A DNA stretch of 64,000 bases, taken from an uncultured Planktomarina sp. (GTDB lineage Bacteria; Pseudomonadota; Alphaproteobacteria; Rhodobacterales; Rhodobacteraceae). Position numbers and translations under genes: made by a program. The notes beneath the pieces were generated by a model that saw only the letters and a program-made list of their open reading frames with translations, searched no databases and was not told where the DNA came from. Location: positions 1 to 64,000 of the forward strand of contig CAJJBP010000018.1 of NCBI GenBank assembly GCA_905182425.1. The letters run 5' to 3'. This document shows, piece by piece, positions 26,514 through 36,433 of the stretch (position 1 is the stretch's first letter; each line of letters opens with the position of its first letter).

Positions 26514-27443
26514 ATGAATTTCACACTTAAGCAACTGCGTTACGTAGAGGCCGCTGGCCGCCTAGGCTCTATCGCGAAAGCGGCGGTAGAGGTATCCATC
26601 TCCCAATCCTCCATTACAGCTGCAATTGACTCACTTGAGGCAACCTTGGAGAATTCACTATTTGTACGCACGCCTGCTAAAGGAATTTACCCAACATCAG
26701 CTGGACGTGAAGCTCTGCAACTTATTCGGACGTTCTTAAATGAAGCGCGGCAATTTGAGTCTGAATTGCAATCTCAAGGCGAGGAAAATGCAGGGTTGGT
26801 TCGGATCGCTTGCTATGGTACTGCCGCACCTGCATTTTTGCCTCCCATTCTAAAGTCAATAAACGAAAACTTCCCTGGCATATCAATCAAGGTTATGGAG
26901 GGCGATATGATGTCTATTTTAGAATTTCTTAATAATGGTGAAGTTGATTTGGTATTTACCTACGAAAAGTACATAACTAATGCTCAGGCTTTTGAACCAT
27001 TATTCAAAGCGCCCCCTTATGCGCTATTGCCTGTTTCTGATCTACACAGCAATCAAAGTTCCATTACCTGCGGGGAATTATGCGGCAAGCCAATGATTAT
27101 GCTAGACTTGCCTTACACCCGAGACTACTTTCTTGATATATTTAAAGAAAAAGGCTTGGAACCAAAAGTGGTTCATTCAACTCGCTCGGTAGAAATTGCC
27201 CAAGCCTTAGTAGAGAGTGAATTTGGTTACACAATTTTGAACATTCGGCGACAGTATTTCTTGTCAAATGAGAAGAAATATAAGGTTGTACCTATTTCAG
27301 ATACCTTTGATGCGCCAGCTTTCGGCATAGCGACCACAAATAATGTAAGACAACCTAAAAATGTGAGATCATTCATCAAGGATTGTATCTCTCTGAGGGA
27401 TGTTGGTGCGTTCGATGTGTTAACCGTCAACTCAAAACACTAA
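26514..27443 (+). CDS. LysR-family transcriptional regulator
   Basis: A 309-residue LTTR. The N-terminal winged helix-turn-helix is LKQLRYVEAAGRLGSIAKAA with VSISQSSITAAIDSLEATL; the remainder is a type 2 periplasmic-binding-like effector domain starting at about residue 92 (NAGLVRIACYGTAAPAF). AGAGAG precedes the ATG. It is divergent from the amidohydrolase and in the same direction as the ABC transporter operon that starts 109 nt downstream, so it most likely controls both. The effector is unknown; the ABC importer suggests a peptide- or amide-like compound. Confidence 0.9.
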   Translation: MNFTLKQLRYVEAAGRLGSIAKAAVEVSISQSSITAAIDSLEATLENSLFVRTPAKGIYPTSAGREALQLIRTFLNEARQFESELQSQGEENAGLVRIACYGTAAPAFLPPILKSINENFPGISIKVMEGDMMSILEFLNNGEVDLVFTYEKYITNAQAFEPLFKAPPYALLPVSDLHSNQSSITCGELCGKPMIMLDLPYTRDYFLDIFKEKGLEPKVVHSTRSVEIAQALVESEFGYTILNIRRQYFLSNEKKYKVVPISDTFDAPAFGIATTNNVRQPKNVRSFIKDCISLRDVGAFDVLTVNSKH

Positions 27444-27551
27444 AAAAAGTGGTAATGTAGTCCAATTAATCTGTTTTATGTAAAAAATACCTTAAGCTAA
27501 TCTATAGCAAGTAATAGAGAATCTAAAATCGAAAAGGGGAGAATTTAAATA

Positions 27552-29127
27552 ATGAAATATATATTTAAGGGAATGCTCACAGCTACGGTGACGACCGCTA
27601 TTTTGGCGACGGGAGCAATAGCGGAAGATACACCGCGCAACGGGTGGTACTTTAATTACCGTTATGGCCACTAACGTGCGAAATTTGAATCCAGCTGTCC
27701 AATCTGGCATCGTGACTGGTTATCCTGGGGCGCAGTTATTTGCAGCGCCCTTGCGCTATGACGAAGACTGGACGCCGCAACCATATTTAGCAAAAAGCTG
27801 GGACGTTAGTGACGATGGCTTAACCGTTACGTTGAATTTAGTCGACAATGCGGTATTTCATGATGGTGTACCAATCACGTCGGCAGATGTGGCTTTTTCG
27901 GTTGATACCATCAAAGCACATCACCCTTTTAAATCTATGTTTGCCCCAGTGACGTCTGTGGATACACCAGACCAGCATACAGCAGTGCTAAACCTCAGCA
28001 AACCTCATCCGGCTCTAATGCTAGCAATGTCTGGCCAGTTGATGGCAATCATACCAAAGCATATCTATGGCGACGGCGAAAATCCCAAGACGCATCCTCG
28101 CAATACGGAAAACGTTGTGGGATCAGGCCCATTTAAATTAGTGGAATATAAATCAGGTGAGCATGTTATTCTTGAGCGTTTTGATGATTTTTTCATCGAA
28201 GGCCGTCCATACCTTGACAAGATCGTCATGCGGATAATTACCGACCCAGCAGCACGTGCTATTGCTTATGAAAATGGTGAGGTTCACATGGGTGCGTTTG
28301 AGTCCTTACCTCGTATAATTAATCGACTAAAAAAAGTAGAGAACTTGACTGTGACTGACGAGGGTTATGGTGGAATAGGTCCGCTTGATTGGCTGGCCAT
28401 GAACACCACTAAAGGCCCTCTACAAGATGTCAGGGTACGGAAGGCGATAGCCCACGCTGTTGACAAAAACTTCATCCATAAAGCTTTGATGGAAGGTACA
28501 GCGTCAAATTCTTTAACCGGCATCCATCCAGATAGCCCCTTCTACAATTCAAATGTTGAAGGTTATGATTTAGATCTTGACAAGTCGCGAGCTCTACTTG
28601 ACGAGGCGGGTTTCCCGATGGATGGTGAATCGCGCTTTAATCTGACTATTGATTTTGGCTGGCCTGGAGTTAAGCCACAGGTTGAATACGTTAAAGCCGC
28701 ACTTAAGAAAGTCGGTATCACAGTGGAGGTGCGCGCCTCTGCCGATTTCCCAACCTGGGCTGCTCGAATGGGTGAAATGGATTTTGACCTATCGTGGGAT
28801 ACAGTATTTAACTGGGGCGACCCTGTGATTGGCGTTCATCGTACATATTCATCAAGCAATATTGCAAAAGGTGTTTGGTCAAATACACAAGGGTATGCAA
28901 ATGATCGTGTAGATGAGCTGATGGCAATGGCTGCTATTGAAAGTGATCCGGCCAAGCGTAAAGCACTTTATGCAGAGTTTCAGGAAATTATTGCGGACGA
29001 AGTTCCTGTTTATCATGTCAACACTTTGCCATACCACACAGTTTATAATGATAATGTGGGCAACCCGCCGTTGGGTATCTGGGGCACATCAACCCCAATT
29101 GATATGACTTACCTTAAGACCCAATAA
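27552..29127 (+). CDS. Peptide/nickel-type ABC transporter substrate-binding protein (one frame break)
   Basis: A family 5 extracellular solute-binding protein (about 525 residues). The ATG at 27552 begins a signal peptide, MKYIFKGMLTATVTTAIL, with cleavage after ATGAIA. That frame ends soon after, and the mature protein continues in another frame as GTLITVMATNVRNLNPAVQS. Removing one G from GGG at 27642-27644 gives the uninterrupted PRNGGTLITV, so one extra base is present. The mature part shows AAPLRYDEDWTPQPYLAKSW, the lid region EHVILERFDDFF and the family 5 pattern throughout. It captures oligopeptides or related compounds in the periplasm. The permease and ATPase genes follow. Confidence 0.85.
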
Positions 29128-29189
29128 AGTTAACAGGCGTGGGCTGAACTTTTGGCCCACGCTACCAGATTATAAGAAAGATTATACCA

Positions 29190-30167
29190 TTGGGCATTGT
29201 ACGGATAATTCTTCTCCGAGTTGTTTATGCCATCGCGCTTCTTCTAGCAGTCCTGGTTTTAAACTTCTCACTTATGCATCTTGCTCCAGGGGATGTCGCT
29301 GACACGATCAGCCAGTCCATGGGAGGAGCTGATCAAGAAATCCTCGATGAAATCCGCGTGAGTTATGGCCTCGATCAACCTTTTGTCGTTCAGCTTTGGC
29401 GCTATGTATCGAAAGTAGTACAATTTGATCTAGGACATTCATTTTTCTACAATCAGCCGGTTACTAAATTGATACTTGAACGTCTGCCAGCCACGTTACT
29501 ACTCGTCATCACAGCACAGATTGCCGCTTTGATTATTGGTGTTGTTCTTGGTGTTGTTTCCGCAAGACGGCCAAACGGCGTGTCCAACTATATCGTGACG
29601 TTCATTGCACTTTTTGGGTATTCGGCACCTGTATTTTGGACTGGTATTTTACTACTAATTACATTTTCTCTTAACGTGCATTGGTTCCCAGTTGCTGGAA
29701 TGCGTGATGTCACAATTGAGGGTGGATTTTGGGTTCATTTCTTGGATGTTGCACGCCATCTCATTCTCCCGGCAGTGACTTTGGGGTCAATATTTTTGGC
29801 TCTTTATTCGCGGCTCTCGAGAGCATCCATGATGGAGGTGTTGGGTTCTGATTATGTAAGGACGGCGAAATCAAAAGGACTGACTTCAAACCAAGTAGTT
29901 TATAAGCACGCGTTGAAAAATGCACTATCTCCGGTCATAACCTTGGCTGGTCTTCAGTTTTCTGCGGTGCTTTCTGGAGCTGTCTTGGTTGAGGCTGTGT
30001 TCAGCTGGCCAGGCTTGGGAACCCTTGCATTTCAATCTATTATTGCCCGGGATACGCCAACAATCTTAGGCATTCTTTTCTTCTCTGCATTGGTTGTCAT
30101 TGTCGGAAATCTGTTAACAGATTTAGCTCTACGCCTTGTTGACCCGCGTGTTGGAGGTGGCAAATGA
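29190..30167 (+). CDS. ABC transporter permease, DppB type
   Basis: A 325-residue inner-membrane permease with six hydrophobic helices: the first at residues 8-28, then five within the BPD_transp_1 domain (about 95-320). The EAA loop is seen as LGSDYVRTAKSKGLTSNQVV followed by KHALKNALSPV. The start used is a TTG at 29190 without a strong ribosome site; no ATG fits better because the first helix would be cut. Its stop overlaps the start of the partner permease by four bases. Together with the second permease it forms the translocation pore. Confidence 0.85.
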   Translation: MGIVRIILLRVVYAIALLLAVLVLNFSLMHLAPGDVADTISQSMGGADQEILDEIRVSYGLDQPFVVQLWRYVSKVVQFDLGHSFFYNQPVTKLILERLPATLLLVITAQIAALIIGVVLGVVSARRPNGVSNYIVTFIALFGYSAPVFWTGILLLITFSLNVHWFPVAGMRDVTIEGGFWVHFLDVARHLILPAVTLGSIFLALYSRLSRASMMEVLGSDYVRTAKSKGLTSNQVVYKHALKNALSPVITLAGLQFSAVLSGAVLVEAVFSWPGLGTLAFQSIIARDTPTILGILFFSALVVIVGNLLTDLALRLVDPRVGGGK

Positions 30168-31046
30168 CGCATCCAGAAATTCAAGAACAAGAGGATCTTA
30201 AAGCCCTACACCCTGTTACTGAAGCATGGGGAATGTTTTGCAAGAATAAATCTGCAGTCGCGGCACTAGGTCTTTTATTTTTGATAGTGATCGCTGCAAT
30301 ATTTGGCCCAATCCTTTATCCAACTGATCCTTTTGAGATGGTTTGGATGCCATTTTCGCCACCAGGTGAAGAAGGGTTTTTACTGGGTACAGACTATCTT
30401 GGACGCGATTTACTGTCGATGATTATTAGCGGAGCTAAAGTTTCATTGATGATAGGCCTTTCAGCAGCTGTAATGTCTGTTTTTATTGGCGTAACCGTAG
30501 GAGCATTAGCAGGTTTTTATCAAGGCGTGGTTGAGGAAGTTTTGATGCGTATCACAGAGTTCTTTCAGGTTTTGCCAACTCTGCTTTTTTCGATGGTCCT
30601 GGTGGCCTTGTTTGGGGCGTCTCTTCCAATGATCACATTTGCAATTGGTATTGTAAGTTGGACTGCCGTTGCCCGGATTACTCGCTCTGAATTCCTCAGA
30701 ATTCGAGAACTTGAATATGTCATGGCGTCCCGTGCATCAGGCGCCTTCAAACGCTAAGTTGATGTTCACTGTCATTCTACCTAATGCGTTGCCACCAATT
30801 ATTGTCCAATCAGCACTAATGGTGGGGTCTGCCATTTTGTTTGAAGCCGGACTATCTTTTCTTGGGTTGACGGATCCCAATGTAGTCAGCTGGGGACAGA
30901 TCATTGGTTCTAACCGGCAATATATTCTGGACGCGGGATACACTGTTACTATCCCAGGCATTGCAATTTTTGTCACTGTTTTGGCTATTTCCCTTGTGGG
31001 TGATGGCTTGAATGATGCGTTGAATCCGAAACTGAGGCAGCGCTGA
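30164..31046 (+). CDS. ABC transporter permease, DppC type (one frame break)
   Basis: The second permease (about 293 residues) is split. The first frame ends in ELEYVMASRASGAFKR and the second continues with SNAKLMFTVILPNALPPIIV. Deleting one base in GCGCCTTC at about 30744 gives RASGASNAKLMF, the normal EAA loop of DppC proteins. The N-terminus has one cytoplasmic extension and helix (SAVAALGLLFLIVIAAIFGP), and the BPD domain has five helices. The conserved position of the break and normal sequence after it suggest a sequencing error rather than decay. Confidence 0.82.
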
Positions 31047-32032
31047 TGGCTAACCTGTTAGAGGTGAAAAACCTTCGAATTGAGTTAACGACCCGCGAGG
31101 GTGTGGCTCCTGTTATTGACGATTTATCCTTCACTTTAAATCCAGGAGAGACTCTTAGTTTTGTTGGTGAAAGTGGTTGTGGGAAGTCTATGACCGCATT
31201 GGCTCTTATGGGGCTTTTACCTGAAAAAGTTGGCCGTGTAGCAGCTGGTGAAATTAGGTTCAATGGAGAAAATTTAGCGCAAGCCAGTGATATTCGACTA
31301 CGTGAAATTCGTGGTAATGACATTTCGATGATTTTCCAAGAACCCATGACCTCTCTGAATCCTGTGTTTACGGTTGGTGAACAAATCGCGGAGGTGCTGC
31401 GAGCACATCAGGGGCTGTCTCGGAAGGTGGCTTGGACACAAGCGATCGAGCTTTTGGATGCCGTACGAATTCCTAATGCCAAAAACCGTGTGAGTAATTA
31501 TCCATTTCAAATGTCAGGTGGCCAAAGACAAAGGGTGATGATCGCTATTGCCCTCGCCTGTCAGCCCAAGATATTGATAGCGGATGAGCCAACCACTGCT
31601 CTTGATGTGACAGTCCAGGCCCAAATTTTTGATCTTTTGGGAGATTTGCGAAGACAAACTGGGGCAGCAATCATCCTAATAACACACGATATGGGCGCTG
31701 TGGCAGAGATGGCGGAACGAATGATTGTGATGTATGCTGGACGTAAGGTAGAGTTTGGTCCCGTAGACCAAATTATTGAGCGGCCAAGGCATCCCTATAC
31801 AAAGGGCTTAATCGAATGTGTGCCACATATTCAAGGTGACCTAACCTCGGAACGCCACGACTTGGTTGAAGTTCCAGGCATTGTCCCTAGCTTGCGAGAG
31901 TTTGGAAAAAACCAGTGCCTTTTTGCATCTCGTTGTCCCTATTTGACTGATCAGTGTTTGGTCGCAAGACCTACCGAAAAGGTATTTGATGATGGACAAA
32001 CCGCCGATTGCTGGCAGGCGGAGGCCTTGTGA
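31046..32032 (+). CDS. ABC transporter ATPase, DppD type
   Basis: A 328-residue ATP-binding subunit: Walker A GESGCGKSM (about 41-49), signature MSGGQRQRVMIA, Walker B KILIADEPTTALD and the H-loop ITHDMGAVAEMA. The C-terminal oligopeptide-transporter extension contains Cys residues (NQCLFASRCPYLTDQC) typical of DppD/OppD, where they may bind an iron-sulfur cluster. Its ATG overlaps the preceding stop, and the next ATPase starts in its stop codon (TGATG), so translation is coupled. Confidence 0.92.
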   Translation: MANLLEVKNLRIELTTREGVAPVIDDLSFTLNPGETLSFVGESGCGKSMTALALMGLLPEKVGRVAAGEIRFNGENLAQASDIRLREIRGNDISMIFQEPMTSLNPVFTVGEQIAEVLRAHQGLSRKVAWTQAIELLDAVRIPNAKNRVSNYPFQMSGGQRQRVMIAIALACQPKILIADEPTTALDVTVQAQIFDLLGDLRRQTGAAIILITHDMGAVAEMAERMIVMYAGRKVEFGPVDQIIERPRHPYTKGLIECVPHIQGDLTSERHDLVEVPGIVPSLREFGKNQCLFASRCPYLTDQCLVARPTEKVFDDGQTADCWQAEAL

Positions 32033-33003
32033 TGTCCGAAGTTTTGAATGTTAAAAACCTGACTGTACGATTTGAAGTCAAAAGGGGTGGCGGCTGGAAT
32101 AAAAAATCGTATTTATATGCTGTTGATGATGTGTCTTTTACAGTAAAAAAAGGTGAAACACTCGCTATCGTTGGCGAAAGTGGATCAGGAAAAACGACGG
32201 CTGCACTCGCGGTTGCGCGTTTGGTCCAATCGCACAGTGGCAAGGTGGAATTGCAAGGACAGGATATTTTGCAAGAAGGCAGTGAAGCCCTTCGGCAGAT
32301 CCGTCAGAGGGTACAATTTATCTTCCAAGATCCTTATAGCAGCTTAAATCCACGTAAGCGGGCAGAATCAATAGTTCGTGAGCCATTGGATAATCTTTCA
32401 AAAAAGACAGAAAAAAAGAAAACAGAAATTGTGGCTGACTTATTCGAAGCTGTTGGCCTGCGTCCGGAACAGCAAAGGTTGTTTCCACATCAATTTTCTG
32501 GGGGGCAACGTCAGCGTATAGGTATCGCGCGCGCGCTGGCAACGCAGCCGGAATTGATAATTTGTGATGAGCCAGTTTCAGCTCTAGATGTTGCTGTTCA
32601 AGCGCAAATTTTGAACCTTCTGCGAAAGCTTCAAAAGGACTTTGGGCTGACATATTTGTTCATCAGCCATGATCTTGGTGTTGTGCAGCATATGAGTGAT
32701 AGAATTGCGGTTATGTATATGGGGAAAATTGTAGAGCACGGGGATAGGTTGAGCCTTTTTTCTAACCCACGGCATCCCTACACACAGGCGTTGTTATCCG
32801 CTGTCCCAACGATTGATCGAAAAAAAAGAGCCAAGCAGAAACGCATTTTAATTCCTGGTGAGCCGCCTGATCCTGTTAATCTACCCGCAGGGTGCCGATT
32901 TGCCAATCGCTGCGCAATTGCGCAAGATATTTGCCGATCAGCAGATCCAATTTTGAAACCGGATATAACTGGTCACGAAACAGCATGTCATTTTGTTGAG
33001 TAA
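32032..33003 (+). CDS. ABC transporter ATPase, DppF type
   Basis: A 323-residue ATPase partner of the preceding one: Walker A GESGSGKTT, signature FSGGQRQRIGIA, Walker B LIICDEPVSALD, H-loop ISHDLGVVQHMS, and the C-terminal cysteine-containing extension GCRFANRCAIAQDICRSADP. The start at 32032 is within the overlapping TGATG; an earlier frame extension to 32008 lies inside the upstream gene. The heterodimer of the two ATPases powers the importer. The five genes from 27552 form one operon. Confidence 0.92.
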   Translation: MSEVLNVKNLTVRFEVKRGGGWNKKSYLYAVDDVSFTVKKGETLAIVGESGSGKTTAALAVARLVQSHSGKVELQGQDILQEGSEALRQIRQRVQFIFQDPYSSLNPRKRAESIVREPLDNLSKKTEKKKTEIVADLFEAVGLRPEQQRLFPHQFSGGQRQRIGIARALATQPELIICDEPVSALDVAVQAQILNLLRKLQKDFGLTYLFISHDLGVVQHMSDRIAVMYMGKIVEHGDRLSLFSNPRHPYTQALLSAVPTIDRKKRAKQKRILIPGEPPDPVNLPAGCRFANRCAIAQDICRSADPILKPDITGHETACHFVE

Positions 33004-33132
33004 AGGGCCTTTACTAATTTTTCATTGCATGGTCGCGTTGTAATGGAATTGCATCTTAAAATGCCATAATAGCGTATTAAAGTATCTAAATTTGCCAGCG
33101 TGGCATGGTGCAATATAACGGAGATCTAAGTA

Positions 33133-33843
33133 ATGTTTTTAGGCCATATTGGGGCCCGCAAAGGTTCAAAAGGTGTTGTGGGTAAAAACTTTCGCTCTAT
33201 CTGTGGTAAGCCACTCATTGACTGGTCATTAGACCAATTATTTGCAAACCCTCGTATTGAGGCCGTTGTCGTCTCAACTGATGACCCTGAAATTTCCGCT
33301 CATGCAGTTAAGCGAGGAGCGTTGGACATTGGTTTACGTCCAGCTGAATTAGCAACAGATACTGCCCCAAAATGGGCCGTGTGGCAGCACGCGATATCCG
33401 TTAGTGAGGCTTTAATAGGCCCCGTCGATGTCTTTATCGATCTTGATTGCACGTCGCCTTTGCGTCTCCCGCAAGATATTGATGGTGCATTAGATTTGTT
33501 TGAAACAAATCGCCCAGATATGGTTATGAGCGTGTGTGAAGCCCGTAAAAATCCGTATTTTAACCTTGTGGAAACTGACGAGGCAGGCGCTTTGAATGTT
33601 TCGAAGCCGCTCCCGGGTGGTATATGGGCGCGCCAAGACGCACCGACAGTCTATGAGCATGTGGGGGTGGTCTATATTATTAGCCCTAGATATTTAAGGC
33701 AGGCCAAAACCATTTATGAAGGCCGGGTCATCCCCTATGCCATAGCATCTGAGCGGTGCCATGACATTGACAGCCCACATGATTTCCGTTTGGTCGAATT
33801 TCTTCTCTCCGAGCAGCTGAAAGAGGGTCTGCCTAAAACCTAG
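33133..33843 (+). CDS. neuA: CMP-nonulosonate (N-acylneuraminate) cytidylyltransferase
   Basis: A 236-residue NeuA-like enzyme that activates a nonulosonic acid to its CMP-sugar using CTP. The nucleotide-binding N-terminus is IGARKGSKGVVGKNFRSICG followed by KPLIDWSLDQL; the core has VFIDLDCTSPLRLPQDIDGA and the late CHDIDSPHDFRLVE. The length fits the short bacterial form. It is on the plus strand, convergent with and overlapping by 11 bases the second WaaA-like gene; neuC and neuB lie beyond on the minus strand. The sugar (Neu5Ac, legionaminate or another) cannot be fixed from sequence. Confidence 0.85.
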   Translation: MFLGHIGARKGSKGVVGKNFRSICGKPLIDWSLDQLFANPRIEAVVVSTDDPEISAHAVKRGALDIGLRPAELATDTAPKWAVWQHAISVSEALIGPVDVFIDLDCTSPLRLPQDIDGALDLFETNRPDMVMSVCEARKNPYFNLVETDEAGALNVSKPLPGGIWARQDAPTVYEHVGVVYIISPRYLRQAKTIYEGRVIPYAIASERCHDIDSPHDFRLVEFLLSEQLKEGLPKT

Positions 33844-35144
33844 CGGCTTTGAGAAGCTGTGGAATTGCGGCAAGAGTGCGTGAAGTTGCATTGCTGTGCT
33901 CTCGAATAAATCTCTGAATATCTGATGCGCTGGGGTGTTGGTTGCGGATTAAAGCTTTGGCCAATGCAGCTGCGTCTTGGACACTTGATGCAACACCAGC
34001 GTTTTGGGCTTCTGCAAAAGGATATTCTATTGTTTTTACATGAGGGCCCGTCAGAACTGGTTTTCCGAGAACGAGTGCCTCGCTAATGTTATGGGCCCCT
34101 TTAGGATTGAAGCCTCCGCCAATGATGACGTCATCGCACATTGATAGATAAAAATTCATTTCACCAAGGGAGTCACCGACAATTATGTTTGGGCAATCGG
34201 GTGCGTCCTTCCATTGTGTTTGATCGAGATCTGTCCAGAGGTTGGTGCGTGTTAAGACATCTAACTGTGCATCTATCAAAGTGGCAGTAACCGTCTCAAA
34301 CCGTTCTGGCCTGCGGGGTACATAGACAAAAAGGGGCGGCTTCAAGTCTTGTTCAATATGATGTTCATTCAAGGCTTGAATCGCTTTGATATAAACTTCG
34401 TCTTCGTGCTCAATCGCGCTGGCAATAGTGATGACACGTCTGTCAGCGGCACCAATCCATTGTCGTGCAGCCAAACCCGCTTCGATTTGGGCAATTGGCA
34501 CAGGTTGATCAAATCGAAGCTCACCCGTGACTACGATGTTTCGAACTCCAATACTTTTGAAGCGGTCGGCCTTTAAATTAGATTTAACCATGGCGCCTGA
34601 AAATTTGCACATTATTTTTTGCCGTATTCTGAGGCCAGAATTGTCTCTCATGAATGCATCATTGGAGTATTGTGCATTGCACATAAAAAGTGGTTTTTTT
34701 GCAGCTCGAGCTGCAAAAACCATACGTGGCCAAATTTCAGCTTCCATAACTAAGCCAAATTTGGGCTGAAAAGCATTGAAAAAAGAGCGGTAGGCGAAAG
34801 CCAGTTCGAAAGGCACCCAAACGACCTGTATTTGTCCCTGTGCTATTTCGACGGCGAAGACCTTTTCGGCCTCGTTGCGGCCTGCAGGGGTAAAATGTGT
34901 TGTTACAACTTTTTCTCCGTTAGACAAAAAGGTCTGGATAAGTGGAACCGCTGAACGTAACTCGCCCAAACTGACTGCGTGTATCCAAATTGTATTTGAT
35001 AAGGGTTTTTGGTACATTCCAAAACGCTCAGCTAAATTTGATAAAATATTTTGGATCTTTCTGGCCTCGCCACCATAGATAGAGCACTATCAATGGTAAA
35101 GTGCAGCTCCATAATAGCGACCAAAGGATCATCCAAATTCTCAT
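33833..35144 (-). CDS. WaaA/KdtA-family glycosyltransferase, copy 2 (one frame break)
   Basis: About 437 residues. Translation starts at 35144 inside the stop codon of copy 1 (ATGA). The first 35 codons encode a membrane anchor, MRIWMILWSLLWSCTLPLIV, then RGQKDPKY; the frame then changes at the A-run 35043-35046 (T-run in the gene) and continues as SNLAERFGMYQKPLSNTI. Removing one base restores a normal WaaA N-terminus. Key WaaA features: IWIHAVSLGE with the catalytic Glu, VMEAEIWPRM (canonical M-E-T-E-L-W-P), and IGGGFNPKGAHNISEALVLG. WaaA moves Kdo from CMP-Kdo to lipid A. Being placed among neu genes it may use a CMP-nonulosonate instead (inference). Confidence 0.8.
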
Positions 35145-36433
35145 ACGCGATGACCTTCTACTAAAAGTCTTAAAAAGTCTTCTGCTAGTCCATTGAGGTT
35201 CCCCTTCTCATTGGTAACTATTGCATTTACCCGCGCTGTGGCATTATTCAATTTAATTGTGGAGAGGGCGTTCGCAAGCTGACCAGGTTCCACCATGCAA
35301 GCTGCACCTACATCTTCTAACAGCTTATAATCGCCTTCAAAATTATCAGTGTCGGGGCCATAGAAAACTTTCGTCTTGAGATGGGCTGCCTCCCAAGGGT
35401 TATGACCCCCGATGTTATCAAAACCTCCTCCGATGAGAGCGTTTGAAGCAATACGATACCAAAGACCTAATTCGCCATAACTGTCTGCAAGCCAGACAGT
35501 ATCTTTTTCACTTGGTTTCTCACCTTTACTGCGGGATACGAAGGGAAGGTGGGCCTGCACGAGATTAGTTGCAATTTCGGCTGATCTCCCGATGTCACGG
35601 GGTATTAAAATTAACAACCACTCTCGGTTTTGAGCAAAAAGCTCTTTTTGCGCAGCAATCGCTTCGCGCTCGTCACCTGGGTGGGTCGATGCGGCCACCC
35701 ATATTTTTCGCCCAATAAGTAATGTAGTTAAAAGTGATACTTCGACTGGGTCTGCGGGTAGTTTAGGTGCCGAAACTTTTAAGGACTTTGTTATCCCTAC
35801 ATTTGAAGCGCCTAAGTTCTGCAGGCGATCCTGAGTTTTTGTGTTTTGGGTTAAGATTATAGAAAACCTTTTAAGGATATCTTGATAGAGACCCCGCGCC
35901 TGATTGCGAAGCATGAAGCCGTCTTTTGATAATCTTGCATTTACCAGTACTAATGGAATCTGCTTCGCGTAGGTTTCAAAAATAGCATTTGGCCAAAGGT
36001 CTTGATCCGACCAAATTGACAAATTTGGTTGCCAGTGGTTGAGGAACCGGGAGACATATTTTGGTGCATCCAGTGGTAAGTACTGGTGGATTGTTCGGGC
36101 GGGTAAGTTTTTTTTCAATACATTAGCTGCAGATCTGGCCGTTGAAGTGATAATAAAGTTTAATTTTGGATTTTGTTCTGCCATAGCATTTACTAAACCA
36201 CGAAGAGCCAAAACCTCACCTAATCCTACCGCATGTAACCAGATTAGTTCGCCTTTAGGTCGGCTTGAATTATACAGCCCAAGCTTCTCTGATGCGCGTT
36301 CAGGGTCTTCCTTGCCGCGGATGATGCGCCGGCGCAAAAGAATAGGTGCCAGGACCATAATTAATGGACTAACAATTCGGTAGATGAATGAAACAAGGGA
36401 GGTTCGTGAAGTGAAGTGTCTAGACATTATCAT
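35141..36433 (-). CDS. WaaA/KdtA-family glycosyltransferase, copy 1
   Basis: A 430-residue GT-B glycosyltransferase with an N-terminal hydrophobic helix (about 13-33, SFIYRIVSPLIMVLAPILL). WaaA features: LIWLHAVGLGE with the catalytic Glu, and a donor-binding IGGGFDNIGGHNPWEAAHLK, very close to the canonical G-G-H-N-P-L-E. It departs from WaaA at IWSDQDLWPNA, where the usual M-E-T-E-L-W-P acidic motif is altered. It overlaps neuC by 14 bases upstream and copy 2 by 4 bases downstream. Two divergent paralogues in one operon suggest sequential or different acceptor transfers of a nonulosonic acid. The normal housekeeping waaA is usually elsewhere in these bacteria (general knowledge). Confidence 0.8.
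   Translation of the reverse strand: MIMSRHFTSRTSLVSFIYRIVSPLIMVLAPILLRRRIIRGKEDPERASEKLGLYNSSRPKGELIWLHAVGLGEVLALRGLVNAMAEQNPKLNFIITSTARSAANVLKKNLPARTIHQYLPLDAPKYVSRFLNHWQPNLSIWSDQDLWPNAIFETYAKQIPLVLVNARLSKDGFMLRNQARGLYQDILKRFSIILTQNTKTQDRLQNLGASNVGITKSLKVSAPKLPADPVEVSLLTTLLIGRKIWVAASTHPGDEREAIAAQKELFAQNREWLLILIPRDIGRSAEIATNLVQAHLPFVSRSKGEKPSEKDTVWLADSYGELGLWYRIASNALIGGGFDNIGGHNPWEAAHLKTKVFYGPDTDNFEGDYKLLEDVGAACMVEPGQLANALSTIKLNNATARVNAIVTNEKGNLNGLAEDFLRLLVEGHRV

Noticed and set aside
27552-27669. A separate 39-codon secreted peptide gene before the ABC binding protein
   Set aside because: Its signal peptide joins directly to the mature binding protein by removing one G from GGG; it is the N-terminus of that protein.
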